A DNA stretch of 64,000 nt from Nereocystis luetkeana (taxonomy: Eukaryota > Sar > Phaeophyceae > Laminariales > Laminariaceae). This document shows, piece by piece, positions 33,601-39,895 of the stretch. The stretch lies in contig JARUPZ010000018.1 of the NCBI GenBank assembly GCA_031213475.1, forward strand, positions 8,444,406 to 8,508,405, read 5' to 3'. A program made the translations under genes and the position numbers. The notes under the pieces are model-generated. The model searched no databases. It saw only the letters and a program-made list of their open reading frames with translations, and had not been told where the DNA came from. How positions within the stretch are numbered: the first letter of the stretch is position 1; each line of letters opens with the position of its first letter.

Positions 33601-35044
33601 GTAAACCTAGGGAAATATGTAGGTTTTTGTTTGTACCTTAGGTCCTGATTACTATGGTCCCCCGTAACAGTGTATATCGTACGACTAGTATTCCGGGGGA
33701 CCATGTGAAATAGGGGACCTACGGTACACAAAAAAAACTACCAGGTATGTGTTTCGCTATTTTTACTCCCATAGTTGGTCCTATTTTTTATTGCTGTATG
33801 TCCCCCCAGTAATTAGCGCACCGATGGAGAGGAAGCGAAGCAGACGGAAAGCGAAGCAAACCGCAGATCAAGGCCAATTCGAGCACGTCGGGGGGGCACA
33901 ACCCCCAGGACGTAAAAACGAAAACGACTTCACAGCAGTCGTGATGGAAAGAGAAACAAGCGGTGTACTTTTTTTTTTTCAAAAGTTTTTTTTTCGCTTG
34001 GTTTTACGATAGCATCCCCCTCCAGTCTTGGGGGTCTCGAAAATGGGCAGTGTCGTAGTGCGGTTGCTGTTGTAGGTGTCCCCTGCACGACTGCTGTGTT
34101 TGAAAGAACAAACAAAAAAGATGAAACCAACTCGGGCTGTGAGATCGGGAAATTCCTCGAAACTCGTAGTTGAGCCATGCTTCGATCGCACGCGCGTGCT
34201 GTGTGGGGGGTGTACTGTATGTATCGCGTGTATGTCGGCTTATCGTAACAGTCTCAGAACGGAGAGAGTCCTCAAATATCGGCCAGAATTCGTACCTGTC
34301 CCAATTGTAGGGGGGGTCCTCGAAATCCGGCCTCGAGATCCCCGCCTCAAGATATTCGCCTCAAGATACTCGCCTCGAGATACTCGCCTCATAATCTCTG
34401 TAGCGCGGTGAAGTCACGGGCGCGACGCGACAGAAAACCCATGCGTAAAGTCTTGCGAAATAATGGAGTTATGAATCTTTGTATCAGCCGGCGGGCGGCA
34501 ACGATAGCTCCTACCGGTGCTAGAAACGGTGGTGATGGTATGATGCAGTCAGTGGTCGTAGCTGGTGTGGTCCCATGTTGCTTTCCGCCGCGTGTTTCTG
34601 GACACAGCCGGCACGGTACTTTGGGATGCGCACGCCAGGAGAGTTCTCCCCTTGGCAAGCATACCCGGTACCTATTACGGGGGGCCATAGTTAACAGGAC
34701 CAAATATTGTTAGTAAAAATGGTTAAACATACGGGTTTCTATGTGTACCATAGATCCTGTTAACTGTGGTCCCCCGTAATAGTAGACCTTTTATTTTTCT
34801 TCACTGCATGCGCGTAGGTAACCGTCCCCGTCCCCCCCCCCCGGCACCTCCTCCCCTTCCCGCCGCGCGCCTGTTTGCAAACCCTCCCGATGCACGTGTT
34901 TCCTCACAGGCCATGTTTCCCCTCACCGTCCTCGGGCTGGTCTGGTCATTGCTGTTTTTTTACTCGGGGAACCTGATGGTGAACGTGGTGATACACGCCA
35001 TGTGGAACAGCAGGGTTTTCCTTGGGTCCTTTTTAGGCTTGTAG
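18445..35044 (+). CDS. Plastid-targeted CPBP (CAAX/Abi-type) intramembrane protease
   Basis: CPBP proteins are multi-pass membrane glutamate/metallo-type proteases or scaffolds; plant homologues act in chloroplast membranes. Located exons: 18445-18624, 19750-20289, 22061-22273, 23417-23509, 24371-24454, 27614-27820, 31080-31173 and 34910-35044. All three core motifs are present: PWWEEVLYRG (EExxxR), FAVHHMN (FxxxH) and VVIHAMWNSR. The N-terminus is an ER signal (hydrophobic FILMLSLLTWQPALG) followed by FVAVP and then a basic, Ser/Pro/Ala-rich stretch. This is the bipartite plastid signal of heterokonts, with Phe at the cleavage site. The joined exons give about 514 residues. Phases agree everywhere except between 24454 (phase 0) and 27614 (needs two preceding bases), so at least one short exon is missing. 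Introns are packed with repeats. Confidence 0.9.
19750..20289 (+). CDS. CPBP gene, exon 2 (transit region and first membrane segment)
   Basis: A C-tract and acceptor CACCCAG precede it. The 180 codons are in phase with exons 1 and 3. The exon is Arg/Ser-rich, then Ala/Gly-rich with a short (GCA)n run, and ends MHPAMQAAAGMGLYLFHM before a GTGAGC donor. The low-complexity composition makes the 5' boundary less certain than the 3' one. Confidence 0.7.
20330..20400. repeat. Poly(G)-anchored repeat, family B
   Basis: GGGTACTCATTTGTTGCTCG is followed by CATATGACCATTGACCACGC. It is inverted relative to the 15203 and 21925 copies. Confidence 0.65.
21076..21100. repeat. (GTAC)n microsatellite
   Basis: About six self-complementary tetranucleotide units. 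Shorter GTAC/TACG runs occur near 2500 and 6030 in the paired 1.15 kb repeats. Confidence 0.9.
21565..21875. repeat. Poly(C/G)-anchored repeat, family A
   Basis: Contains CCGCCTCGAAAGCGGTTCTT, a CACGACGCTTCGCGCTTGGT region, and AAACCCGACGTGCTCCGT. It is the inverse of the 29080-29285 and 61125-61345 copies. CTATGGCCATACGACTACGG lies at its right. Confidence 0.7.
21925..22025. repeat. Poly(C)-anchored repeat, family B
   Basis: GGTGCTCCGTCTCGAAAGGG, ATGCGTGGTCAATGTTCAAA and GAGTACGC run straight into a C-run of about 28 at 21998-22025. The run ends about 35 bp before CPBP exon 3 and lies within its acceptor-side pyrimidine stretch. Confidence 0.7.
22061..22273 (+). CDS. CPBP gene, exon 3
   Basis: 71 codons, phase 0 at both ends, from LYLSKTGITFPIQL to RVKKK before a GTAAGG donor. 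It includes the hydrophobic segment TVVGFAVLGTAGWV. Confidence 0.85.
22470..22660. repeat. G-rich tracts with family A fragments
   Basis: Runs of G alternate with GTACTCGATATCACGCATGG and TGTATGACCATAGACCCTCG. Intronic. Confidence 0.55.
23417..23509 (+). CDS. CPBP gene, exon 4 (membrane segment)
   Basis: 31 codons. LPTTFVVLFVAYLLSGLGSS and CEYLLFALSR are strongly hydrophobic. The acceptor is CGCCAG and the donor AGG|GTGGGT; phase 0 at both ends. Confidence 0.85.
23637..23720. mobile_element. Tc1/mariner-like MITE, best copy
   Basis: The ends are TACCACTCTGTTTCTAAATA and TTGCGGGACAGAGTGGTA, within TA context. The element is 84 bp. CCTTATATTGCGGGACAGAG mirrors the other end. Confidence 0.75.
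23966..24058. mobile_element. piggyBac-like MITE, degenerate
   Basis: GGACTGCAGTCCCGTTCTGG and AAAACGGGACTGCAGCCCCT face each other. The TTAA ends have decayed. Confidence 0.7.
24371..24454 (+). CDS. CPBP gene, exon 5
   Basis: 28 codons. VLMSHLVWVLMGVRILRLAV and KPFFDSKK resemble the segment before the conserved core in plant CPBP proteins. The donor is AAG|GTGACT; phase 0 at both ends. Confidence 0.82.
24470..24810 (+). repeat. T/G-rich imperfect repeat (GGTTYGGTTT type)
   Basis: About 340 bp built of TTCGGTT and TTGGTTT variants with almost no C on the plus strand. Intronic, with strong strand asymmetry. Confidence 0.75.
25100..25330 (+). repeat. SINE tail with three amplified 57 bp units
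   Basis: GAGCCTGCTCTATATGTGAT and GATCTGAGTTACGACCAGGG match the 3' part of the SINE family. The A-rich end (GATAGAAGAACATAAAAAAA type unit) is then repeated about three times to 25330. Confidence 0.75.
25870..26030. repeat. Poly(C)-anchored repeat, family B, longer copy
   Basis: GTATATAAGAACGGTGC, CGTCTCGAAGGGGATGCGTG and TCAATGGTCAAATGAC lead to GAGTACGACGG and a C-run at about 26016. Confidence 0.7.
26321..26457. mobile_element. MITE, ACGGGGGACC family, copy 7
   Basis: The left TIR is altered to a G-run before CATAGTAAATAGGACC. The core contains an (AT)n expansion and ACCAGGTAC. The right end is GGGTCCCCCGTC. Confidence 0.82.
26621..27371 (+). repeat. Interstitial degenerate telomere-like (TTAGGG)n tract
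   Basis: Starts with perfect TTAGGG units (TTAGGGTTAGGGTTAGGG) and decays into GGTTAGGGTCAAGGTT-type variants over about 750 bp. Two piggyBac-like sequences interrupt it (about 26724-26820 and 26925-26972). It lies inside a CPBP intron. Confidence 0.85.
26724..26820. mobile_element. piggyBac-like MITE within the telomere-like tract
   Basis: CTAACCCTTTTAGGACCGCA to GAATGGGACCGCACTTCTAA. The left end is intact apart from TTAA having become CTAA. Confidence 0.75.
27614..27820 (+). CDS. CPBP gene, exon with EExxxR motif
   Basis: One leading base, then WVLGGYYVSSSLFNMADLAN, INPENNDVAAM and APCITAPWWEEVLYRG. The acceptor is CACCTAG and the donor CGAGG|GTGAGA, phase 2. The Glu-Glu pair and Arg are the CPBP catalytic motif 1. 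The preceding exon must end in phase 1. Confidence 0.92.
28361..28471. mobile_element. MITE, ACGGGGGACC family, copy 8
   Basis: A variant with TTAATA instead of TAAATA in the TIR (ACCATAGTTAATAGCGCC), closing TAACTGTGGTCCCCCGTAGT. Confidence 0.85.
28712..28930. repeat. Amplified piggyBac-like MITE ends
   Basis: After one element-like unit (GGACTGCAGTCCCGTTTTGG and AGACGGGACTTCAGTACGCG), the right-end motif CGGGA(C/G)TTCAGT recurs about every 60 bp, with GTGAAAAGGC or a variant (GTAAAAAGGC) following each. Confidence 0.6.
29080..29285. repeat. Poly(G)-anchored repeat, family A, long copy
   Basis: A G-run, then TTGTACTCGACATCATGCAT, GTAGTCGTATGGCCTCTGAC, GGAACGGAGCACGTCGGGTT and a TTGCTTGCACCAAGCGCGAA block. 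It ends CTAAGAACCGCTTGTGAGGC. Confidence 0.75.
29470..29640 (+). repeat. Polypurine (GGA/GAA)n tract
   Basis: About 170 bp of almost pure G and A on the plus strand. The antisense frame would read as poly-Ser and is treated as non-coding. Intronic in the CPBP gene. Confidence 0.9.
29996..30217. mobile_element. 225-240 bp MITE with GCGTTCTACGATAGAGGT ends, copy 2
   Basis: Left end GCGTTCCACGATAGAGGTAG and right end ACCTCTATCGCAGAACGC. A piggyBac-like element starts within 4 bp of its right end. Confidence 0.8.
30221..30316. mobile_element. piggyBac-like MITE, intact, TTAA-flanked
   Basis: TTAACCCTTTTAGGACCGCA at the left, GGAGTGCGGTTCTGACAGGG and TTAA at the right; 96 bp. The TTAA duplication next to CCC/GGG termini is the piggyBac superfamily hallmark. 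No coding capacity. Confidence 0.82.
30778..30887. mobile_element. MITE, ACGGGGGACC family, copy 9
   Basis: GCGGGGGACCATAGTAAATA to TACTGTGGACCCCCGTAATA, in a CPBP intron. Confidence 0.85.
31080..31173 (+). CDS. CPBP gene, exon with FxxxH motif
   Basis: One base completes Gly of LYRG. Then FLLPALTLYLPLKAAFPIEA and LVFAVHHMNLQ follow. The acceptor is TTGGCAG. The exon must end at CAG|GCGAGT, a GC donor, because the next exon joins in phase 0 and no GT is available in frame there. Confidence 0.88.
31465..31585. repeat. Poly(G)-anchored repeat, family B
   Basis: A G-run, GTACATACTCGTTTGTTGC, TTTGACCATTGACCACGCAT and CGAGACGGAGCACCGTTCCT. It is inverted relative to 21925. Confidence 0.7.
31871..32118 (+). 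repeat. 11 bp minisatellite (AGATCATCTRY)n
   Basis: About 22 units, AGATCATCTGC alternating with AGATCATCTAT and AGATCATCTAC. Unit junctions create CTGCAG, CTATAG and CTACAG, so the array is nearly self-complementary. Confidence 0.92.
32470..32610 (+). repeat. Short direct duplication
   Basis: A motif of the form TGTGAGACT, ACAACTGCYRTGGGTATTTC and TGCCG occurs twice about 60 bp apart. Nothing coding is seen here. Confidence 0.6.
33051..33163. mobile_element. MITE, ACGGGGGACC family, copy 10
   Basis: The left TIR is expanded into a G-run (TTATGGGGGGGGGGGCACAG). The right end is TACTATGGTCCCCCGTAA. Confidence 0.8.
33562..33668. mobile_element. MITE, ACGGGGGACC family, copy 11
   Basis: TCGGGGGACCATAGTAAATA to TACTATGGTCCCCCGTAACA. 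It is flanked by the palindromic pair ACCTGGTACTTCGTACCAGG. Confidence 0.85.
33689..33813. mobile_element. MITE, ACGGGGGACC family, copy 12
   Basis: CCGGGGGACCATGTGAAATA to GTATGTCCCCCCAGTAAT. It is diverged and lies only about 20 bp from copy 11. Confidence 0.78.
34672..34782. mobile_element. MITE, ACGGGGGACC family, copy 13
   Basis: A TTAACA sub-variant: ACGGGGGGCCATAGTTAACA to TGTTAACTGTGGTCCCCCGT. It lies about 130 bp upstream of the last CPBP exon. Confidence 0.87.
34910..35044 (+). CDS. CPBP gene, last exon
   Basis: AMFPLTVLGLVWSLLFFYSG and NLMVNVVIHAMWNSRVFLG, then SFLGL and TAG. The His and Asn of VIHAMWN are the third CPBP motif. The acceptor is CCTCACAG; phase 0. Confidence 0.92.
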   Translation, partial: AMFPLTVLGLVWSLLFFYSGNLMVNVVIHAMWNSRVFLGSFLGL

Positions 35045-35772
35045 GTTGTTTTTCCGCTGAGCTGCGAGGGGCGGACACGAAGCAGAAGCACATAGCAAGA
35101 CGTTGCACCTTGGGGCAAAATGGACGCGAGTGCCAACCGCTCAGAGTTTGCTCTACACCGCGCGCGCGAAACTCGCGGGGAGGTTGTTTCGAACCTGGGT
35201 TCGCCTTTTGTTTTTCAGCAGTGAGGACTAACTACCAGAGAAAAAAAATGTCTTCATTTCTTTGTAAGGTTTTGTGAAGAAGGATGTCTGACACGAGGGC
35301 CGGGGGGGGGGGCAGCGCGCCTTGGGTCGAAATGCATCCGTGAAACGCTTTTGCAAAGTTTTGTGCAAAGTTGGAGGGAGATAATTGGGAAGCGTGAGGA
35401 CATGCGATTCGACGCTTGGTGTGCCTTCCCTCCCTGGACTGTTTCAATGCCTCAAGTTTTCGAACGGGCGAACGTGGGGGGGGGCGCGGGTGGACACCAA
35501 AACCTCCCATGATAGGGAATGCCTTTCTATCTGTTGCTGCTGTCAAGTCTAGCTTTTTTGTTCATAGCCATCAGTCACCCCTGCGTAGACGTAGCGTGTC
35601 AGATCTTACTAGATCGCTCTTGGCTTTTTAGATCGCTCTTGGCTTTTCGTGGAACTGGCGGACGTACTGTTGGAAGTCTCTCCGGCGAAAGGACGCATGC
35701 TACAGCAGTAGAGGTGTCCTATTTGGTTTCTGGGGCTCCTCGCTTGGGTATCTCCATGCTAATAGTAAGTAA

Positions 35773-35935
35773 AACCTGACTTCAGCAAAAATCAAGTTGG
35801 ACCCCAACGAATAATCCCATGGCCCAAGCATGCAAAAAAACTCACTTTTCGAAATAAGATTGGCATTCCGACGATTTTGGGCTAAGGAGCCCCCCGTCAC
35901 TCCGAAAACATTTTGTTCGCGGAAGTGTGCCACCT
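35773..35935 (-). mobile_element. Fragment of the 225-240 bp MITE family
   Basis: The reverse complement shares GCTTGGGCCATGGGATTATT with the copy at 38755. The GATAGAGGT termini are lost. Confidence 0.65.
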
Positions 35936-35989
35936 CAATCGTACATATAGCACGCGTCAAATGCTATAATAGTTGTGTGTCAAGAGCCG

Positions 35990-36337
35990 GTCGCCCCGGT
36001 GGTTCAAGTGGTTAACTTCGAATTCTACTTGTGTTTGAGTCCTGGGTTCGAGCCCCAGGTGGGTCGGACTTTGACTTCATTTGCAAAAATAAAAATAAAA
36101 AGGATTCAATTGTTGAGAGCGCCTTGCAGCGTGGGTAGGCACAATTCGATGCGAGTCGACGAGGGAAGAAAAGGCTGAAATCTTCTCGCGATAAAAATGA
36201 AGGCACGTACCGTAGCGGGAAGGGGGAAGAAGAGCCTGCTATGTGACCCCGGATCTGAGTTACGAGTTGGAAGGAGAGAGAGAAGAAGATGGGCGAAGAT
36301 AATAAATGGGATGAGCAAAAAAAAAAAAAAAAAAAAT
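35990..36337 (+). mobile_element. tRNA-derived SINE, best full-length copy
   Basis: The head has CCGGTGGTTCAAGTGGTTAA (box A) and a perfect T-arm CTGGGTTCGAGCCCCAG (box B). There follow a spacer with AAAAATAAAAATAAAA, a roughly 200 bp body and a 20-A tail at 36318-36337. The tRNA part lacks a proper acceptor stem and anticodon arm, so it is not a functional tRNA. Confidence 0.87.
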
Positions 36338-37722
36338 TAACCAAGTGCGCAGCAGCTACGCGACGCTCGCGCCAGACAGCCGAGTTCGCTCACAAGTACG
36401 TGCAACTGCGGCGGGCGCGCCCTGAGCACAGCCTGCTATTGAAATACAAAATCGCCATGGTACAGAGTGTCAACTATCGTTCGCTGATGCAAGAGTTCAG
36501 AGCTCCCTTCTTGCTCGATCCCGCCGTCACCTCGCCCGCACTCTCACACACATTAATTATTGTACACCTCCATGCACACGATAGCATCGCATCGACCCTC
36601 CTACCTGCCAGCACCTGGCACTGCCCGATGCGTGCTTCTCCAGTCCCCGTACAGGCATGCCCTTTCAAGCAATAATGTGTATACACAGTTGCCAAGATCC
36701 TACCTAGTATGTCCCACGAGCTTGCAAAACTCGATCTCGCGGCTGTCAAATAGCTAGCGTTGCGGCAATTTTTGAGGGGTTCGGGCACCCTCCTTCACAA
36801 GGAAGAGCCGAGCTTCGCGTCACCAGTGCGGGCGAGCGCATGGCCGCCGCGGGTAGGTTCTGGCGGGCGTAGGCAGGAGCGCGAGGGAGGGAAAGAAAGA
36901 GATTGAGCCGCGCGCGCTTTCGTGTCTCGACGTCGCGCGGTCGTCGATGGAGGAGAGACTCTCGGAAGATGTTGGCGGTTCTATACACCTACTTACTGCT
37001 GTACCACCTATCTATCCGCAAAAAAATAATATAGGGAAGGTTTGGATTCCGTGTCAATACCTAAGCGATCCCTACATTAACGGACAAAAGTAGTTGTTCA
37101 TGTTTTCGGATTTTGTGCACGATGACCTATACCTGTCTGTGGCGAAAGTTTTGGCCGCAGCATCGAGTCGTCAAACCAGCGTCGCTTTTATATAGGCTCA
37201 GTGGCTCCCTCCCGCGCACGGAGCCTGAGGGGGCTTCCTGGGGGAGAGACAGACGATAAGCGTTTGGCCCCGACCGAATCGGAAAGGCGCGGGATGGGCG
37301 CGCGCGCACAGTCTATGAAGTATCACGGGCAGTACAGTACTGTACCATGTCGTATGAATATTTCCTGAGAGTTTACGCTATGGTTCTCCCTCTCGGGTTA
37401 AAAAAACTCGACATGAGGTTTTCAAAGCAACTTTCCTAGGTATGCGCATATACCTGGTATGTGCGAAGTACGTTTTTCGCACCAGACCTCTTACCTGGCG
37501 TATACCAGGTATGCGATTTTTTTAAGCGCCTTTTCGAGGCACCTTGTGTCTGTCCATCACTCCCCCCTTCGGACTCGCGATTTTTTTCTTCGCTCCCCCA
37601 CCCTCACGAATCCACAGACCCACACCATCGTCCACCCCCCATTCACACGATAGCATTGCATCGGACCTACTCTCGGCTCGCAGCATCGCCCGATGCGTGC
37701 TTTCAGTCCCCCCGCAGACATC

Positions 37723-38078
37723 TGTTATGAGGCTTAGATTGGGTAGGCGATAGGTTAACCTTTTACCTTTAGCCCAACGGACTATAAATAAGACCCTCAC
37801 AAATGGCGACGACGGCAGGACATGGGTCGTTGGTCGTGAGTTCGAATCTCACGTCCACCATGAAATCGCTTTTTCAAAGATCAAGTGAGTTTCCTCCTGT
37901 CAAGAACCTGAAAAATGCTTCTGGATCCCCAGAAATTGGAACCGCGCGTGGTGGCGCGTCGACCCGTTAAAATCCGGTCCGTTCCAGGGGGGGAGAGAGT
38001 GTTATGAGGCTTAGATTGGGTAGGCGATAGGTTGACCTTTTACTTTTAGCCCAACGGACTACTAATAAGAACCTCACG
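37723..38078 (+). mobile_element. TRIM-like miniature LTR retroelement
   Basis: Two direct 79 bp repeats (37723-37801 and 38000-38078) start TGTTATGAGGCTTAGATTGG; the first ends in CA. A TGG-starting 17-mer (TGGCGACGACGGCAGGA) begins 2 bases after the first LTR, where a primer-binding site belongs. A purine tract (AGGGGGGGAGAGAG) lies directly before the second LTR. The internal part is about 200 bp without coding capacity and includes a tRNA T-arm-like GTGAGTTCGAATCTCAC ending in CCACCA (37840-37860). No gag or pol, so it is non-autonomous. Confidence 0.75.
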
Positions 38079-38083
38079 AAATG

Positions 38084-38142
38084 TGTGAAGGTCTTAGTTA
38101 AAAGGTTAACCAATCGCCTACCCAATCTAAGCCTTATAACAC
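38084..38142 (-). mobile_element. Inverted, internally deleted solo LTR of the TRIM-like element
   Basis: The reverse complement reads GTTATAAGGCTTAGATTGGG and GGTTAACCTTTTAACTAAGA. It lacks the middle of the 79 bp LTR. It lies 5 bp from the second LTR and could form a hairpin with it. Confidence 0.7.
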
Positions 38143-38347
38143 ATCATCACCGATCAACACACTACAGGCAGATGGGACGGACCTATACCTGAGGGTGTAT
38201 TTCCAAACATCGACATCACAGCTGACGTTTTTTCGACGATGAACGGTGCGCGGGTTTGGCCTCGCACGGTTTCCTAAGAGTCGTGTTTTTTTTAACGCGG
38301 CATCCCGGAAAGGGCGGAGAGGAGGCCGCGAGGAAGGGGGTATAGCA

Positions 38348-38457
38348 CTATTACGGGGGGCCATAGTTAACAGGACCTATGGTACACATGAAAACCTATA
38401 TGTTTAACCATTTTTACTAACAATATTTGGTCCTGTTAACTATGGCCCCCCGTATTA
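38348..38457. mobile_element. MITE, ACGGGGGACC family, copy 14
   Basis: A TTAACA sub-variant, reverse orientation of the copy at 34672 (core TTAACCATTTTTACTAACAA). Confidence 0.87.
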
Positions 38458-38616
38458 GCTTCTCTGCGACCCCATACCTAAAAGAATTACAGCAACAGCA
38501 GCAGCACAACAGTAGCAGCAGCAGCAGCGGCAGTGGAAGACCACCACCACAACCCCCCCCCCCCCCACGTAGTAGCAGCAGAGCAGCGGAAAACCTCGAA
38601 AACCCTTTAAAAAACA

Positions 38617-38727
38617 CTATTACGGGAGACCATAGTTAATAGGACCTGTGGTATACAATAAAACCTATATATTTCACCATTTCTACTAACAATATTTGGT
38701 CCTATTAACTATGGTCCCCCGTAATAA
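38617..38727. mobile_element. MITE, ACGGGGGACC family, copy 15
   Basis: TATTACGGGAGACCATAGTT to ACTATGGTCCCCCGTAATAA. Confidence 0.87.
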
Positions 38728-38754
38728 AAAAAACTCGTCTAAACTACGAAACAC

Positions 38755-38979
38755 GCGTTCTACGATAGAGGGTAGCACATTTCCGCTCAAATATTTCCTG
38801 AACGACCGGCCCGAAATCGTCGGAATGCCCATCTTGTTTTTAAAAAAATGACGCTTTTGTATGCTTGGGCCATGGGATTATTCATCGGGATGCAACTTGA
38901 TCTTTGCTCAAGTCATTTTTTCGGGTGAGGTACGGAGCAGCCTGGGAAAATTAAGGGTGAACCTCTATCGTAGAATGCC
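38755..38979. mobile_element. 225-240 bp MITE with GCGTTCTACGATAGAGG ends, copy 3
   Basis: GCGTTCTACGATAGAGGGTA to GGTGAACCTCTATCGTAGAA, 225 bp. It has GCTTGGGCCATGGGATTATT in the core. Confidence 0.8.
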
Positions 38980-39224
38980 TCGAAAACCCCACGCCACGAA
39001 AATATCCCACTCCCCTTCTGATCAAGGACGGGCTCAGTTTCGGGCGGTCAGCGCGAGCCAGCGCGTGGCCGCCCTGGGTGCTGGCGAGCGTCCGCAGGGC
39101 AAGGGAGGGAGGGGCAGAAGGGTGTGGGCGTTCGGCTTCGCGTCGCGCGGTCGTCGAAGGCGGGTGCTGCCTGCGGTCACACGGTCCTCCTCCCCCCCCA
39201 CTCATTCCTCACGAATTCGTATGT

Positions 39225-39345
39225 ATGCACTGTGACCACAGAACTTGTGTTGTCTTCTAGGATTGAAGAATCGGCACGGACACTGGTTGCGCTGGGTGTC
39301 GACGGGTAGAAAGAACGGCTTAATGTGAAGAACGCACACACGTAC
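39225..39345 (+). repeat. Dispersed repeat family 5
   Basis: CTGTGACCACAGAACTTGTG, TCTAGGATTGAAGAATCGGC, GTCGACGGGTAGAAAGAACG and TTAATGTGAAG. Related copies are near 19105 and 50390 (same strand) and 55440 (opposite strand). Nature unknown. Confidence 0.65.
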
Positions 39346-39784
39346 GCAAGGCTCGTGTCCAGCTAGCGTGAGGTTGTGTAAACCTATGGTTACGCGAGGG
39401 ATTTGGGCTATTTCGATCAAAACTTGACCTCGTATCATCAATCTAACTCAGAAGATAGCGATTTGACTGACTGTAGTACCTTTTAGAAAACACGAACAAC
39501 AATACGAAAAAAACACCCCAAGTCTGGATGATGATATAAGCCTGATACATTACGTATACCTGATATATATGTATACCTGATATATATATACACCAAACCC
39601 TCGTATTGCTATTATTAAATAATAGGATACCAGGTCTACATATCATGCCATAAGCGTCCAAGACATTGGTAGGGTCGTGAAAACAACGTAAGTGTCGTCC
39701 ACACAAGATGGACGGTGCGACAACCTACCACACAGCAACGATACGGAATTCAACGACTCGCCACAAAATGTTGGTTCATCTGCT

Positions 39785-39895
39785 ATCATTACGGGGGACC
39801 ATAGTTAATAGGACCAAATATTTTTCGTAAAAATGGTTAAATATATACGTTTTTATGTATACCATAGGTCCTATTAACTATGGTCCCCCGTAATA
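39785..39895. mobile_element. MITE, ACGGGGGACC family, copy 16
   Basis: Perfect TIRs ATTACGGGGGACCATAGTTA and TAACTATGGTCCCCCGTAAT. Confidence 0.9.

Noticed and set aside
37828..37860. A tRNA gene 3' end with CCA
   Set aside because: Only the T-arm and CCACCA are present, and no 5' half pairs with it. It lies between the two 79 bp LTRs.
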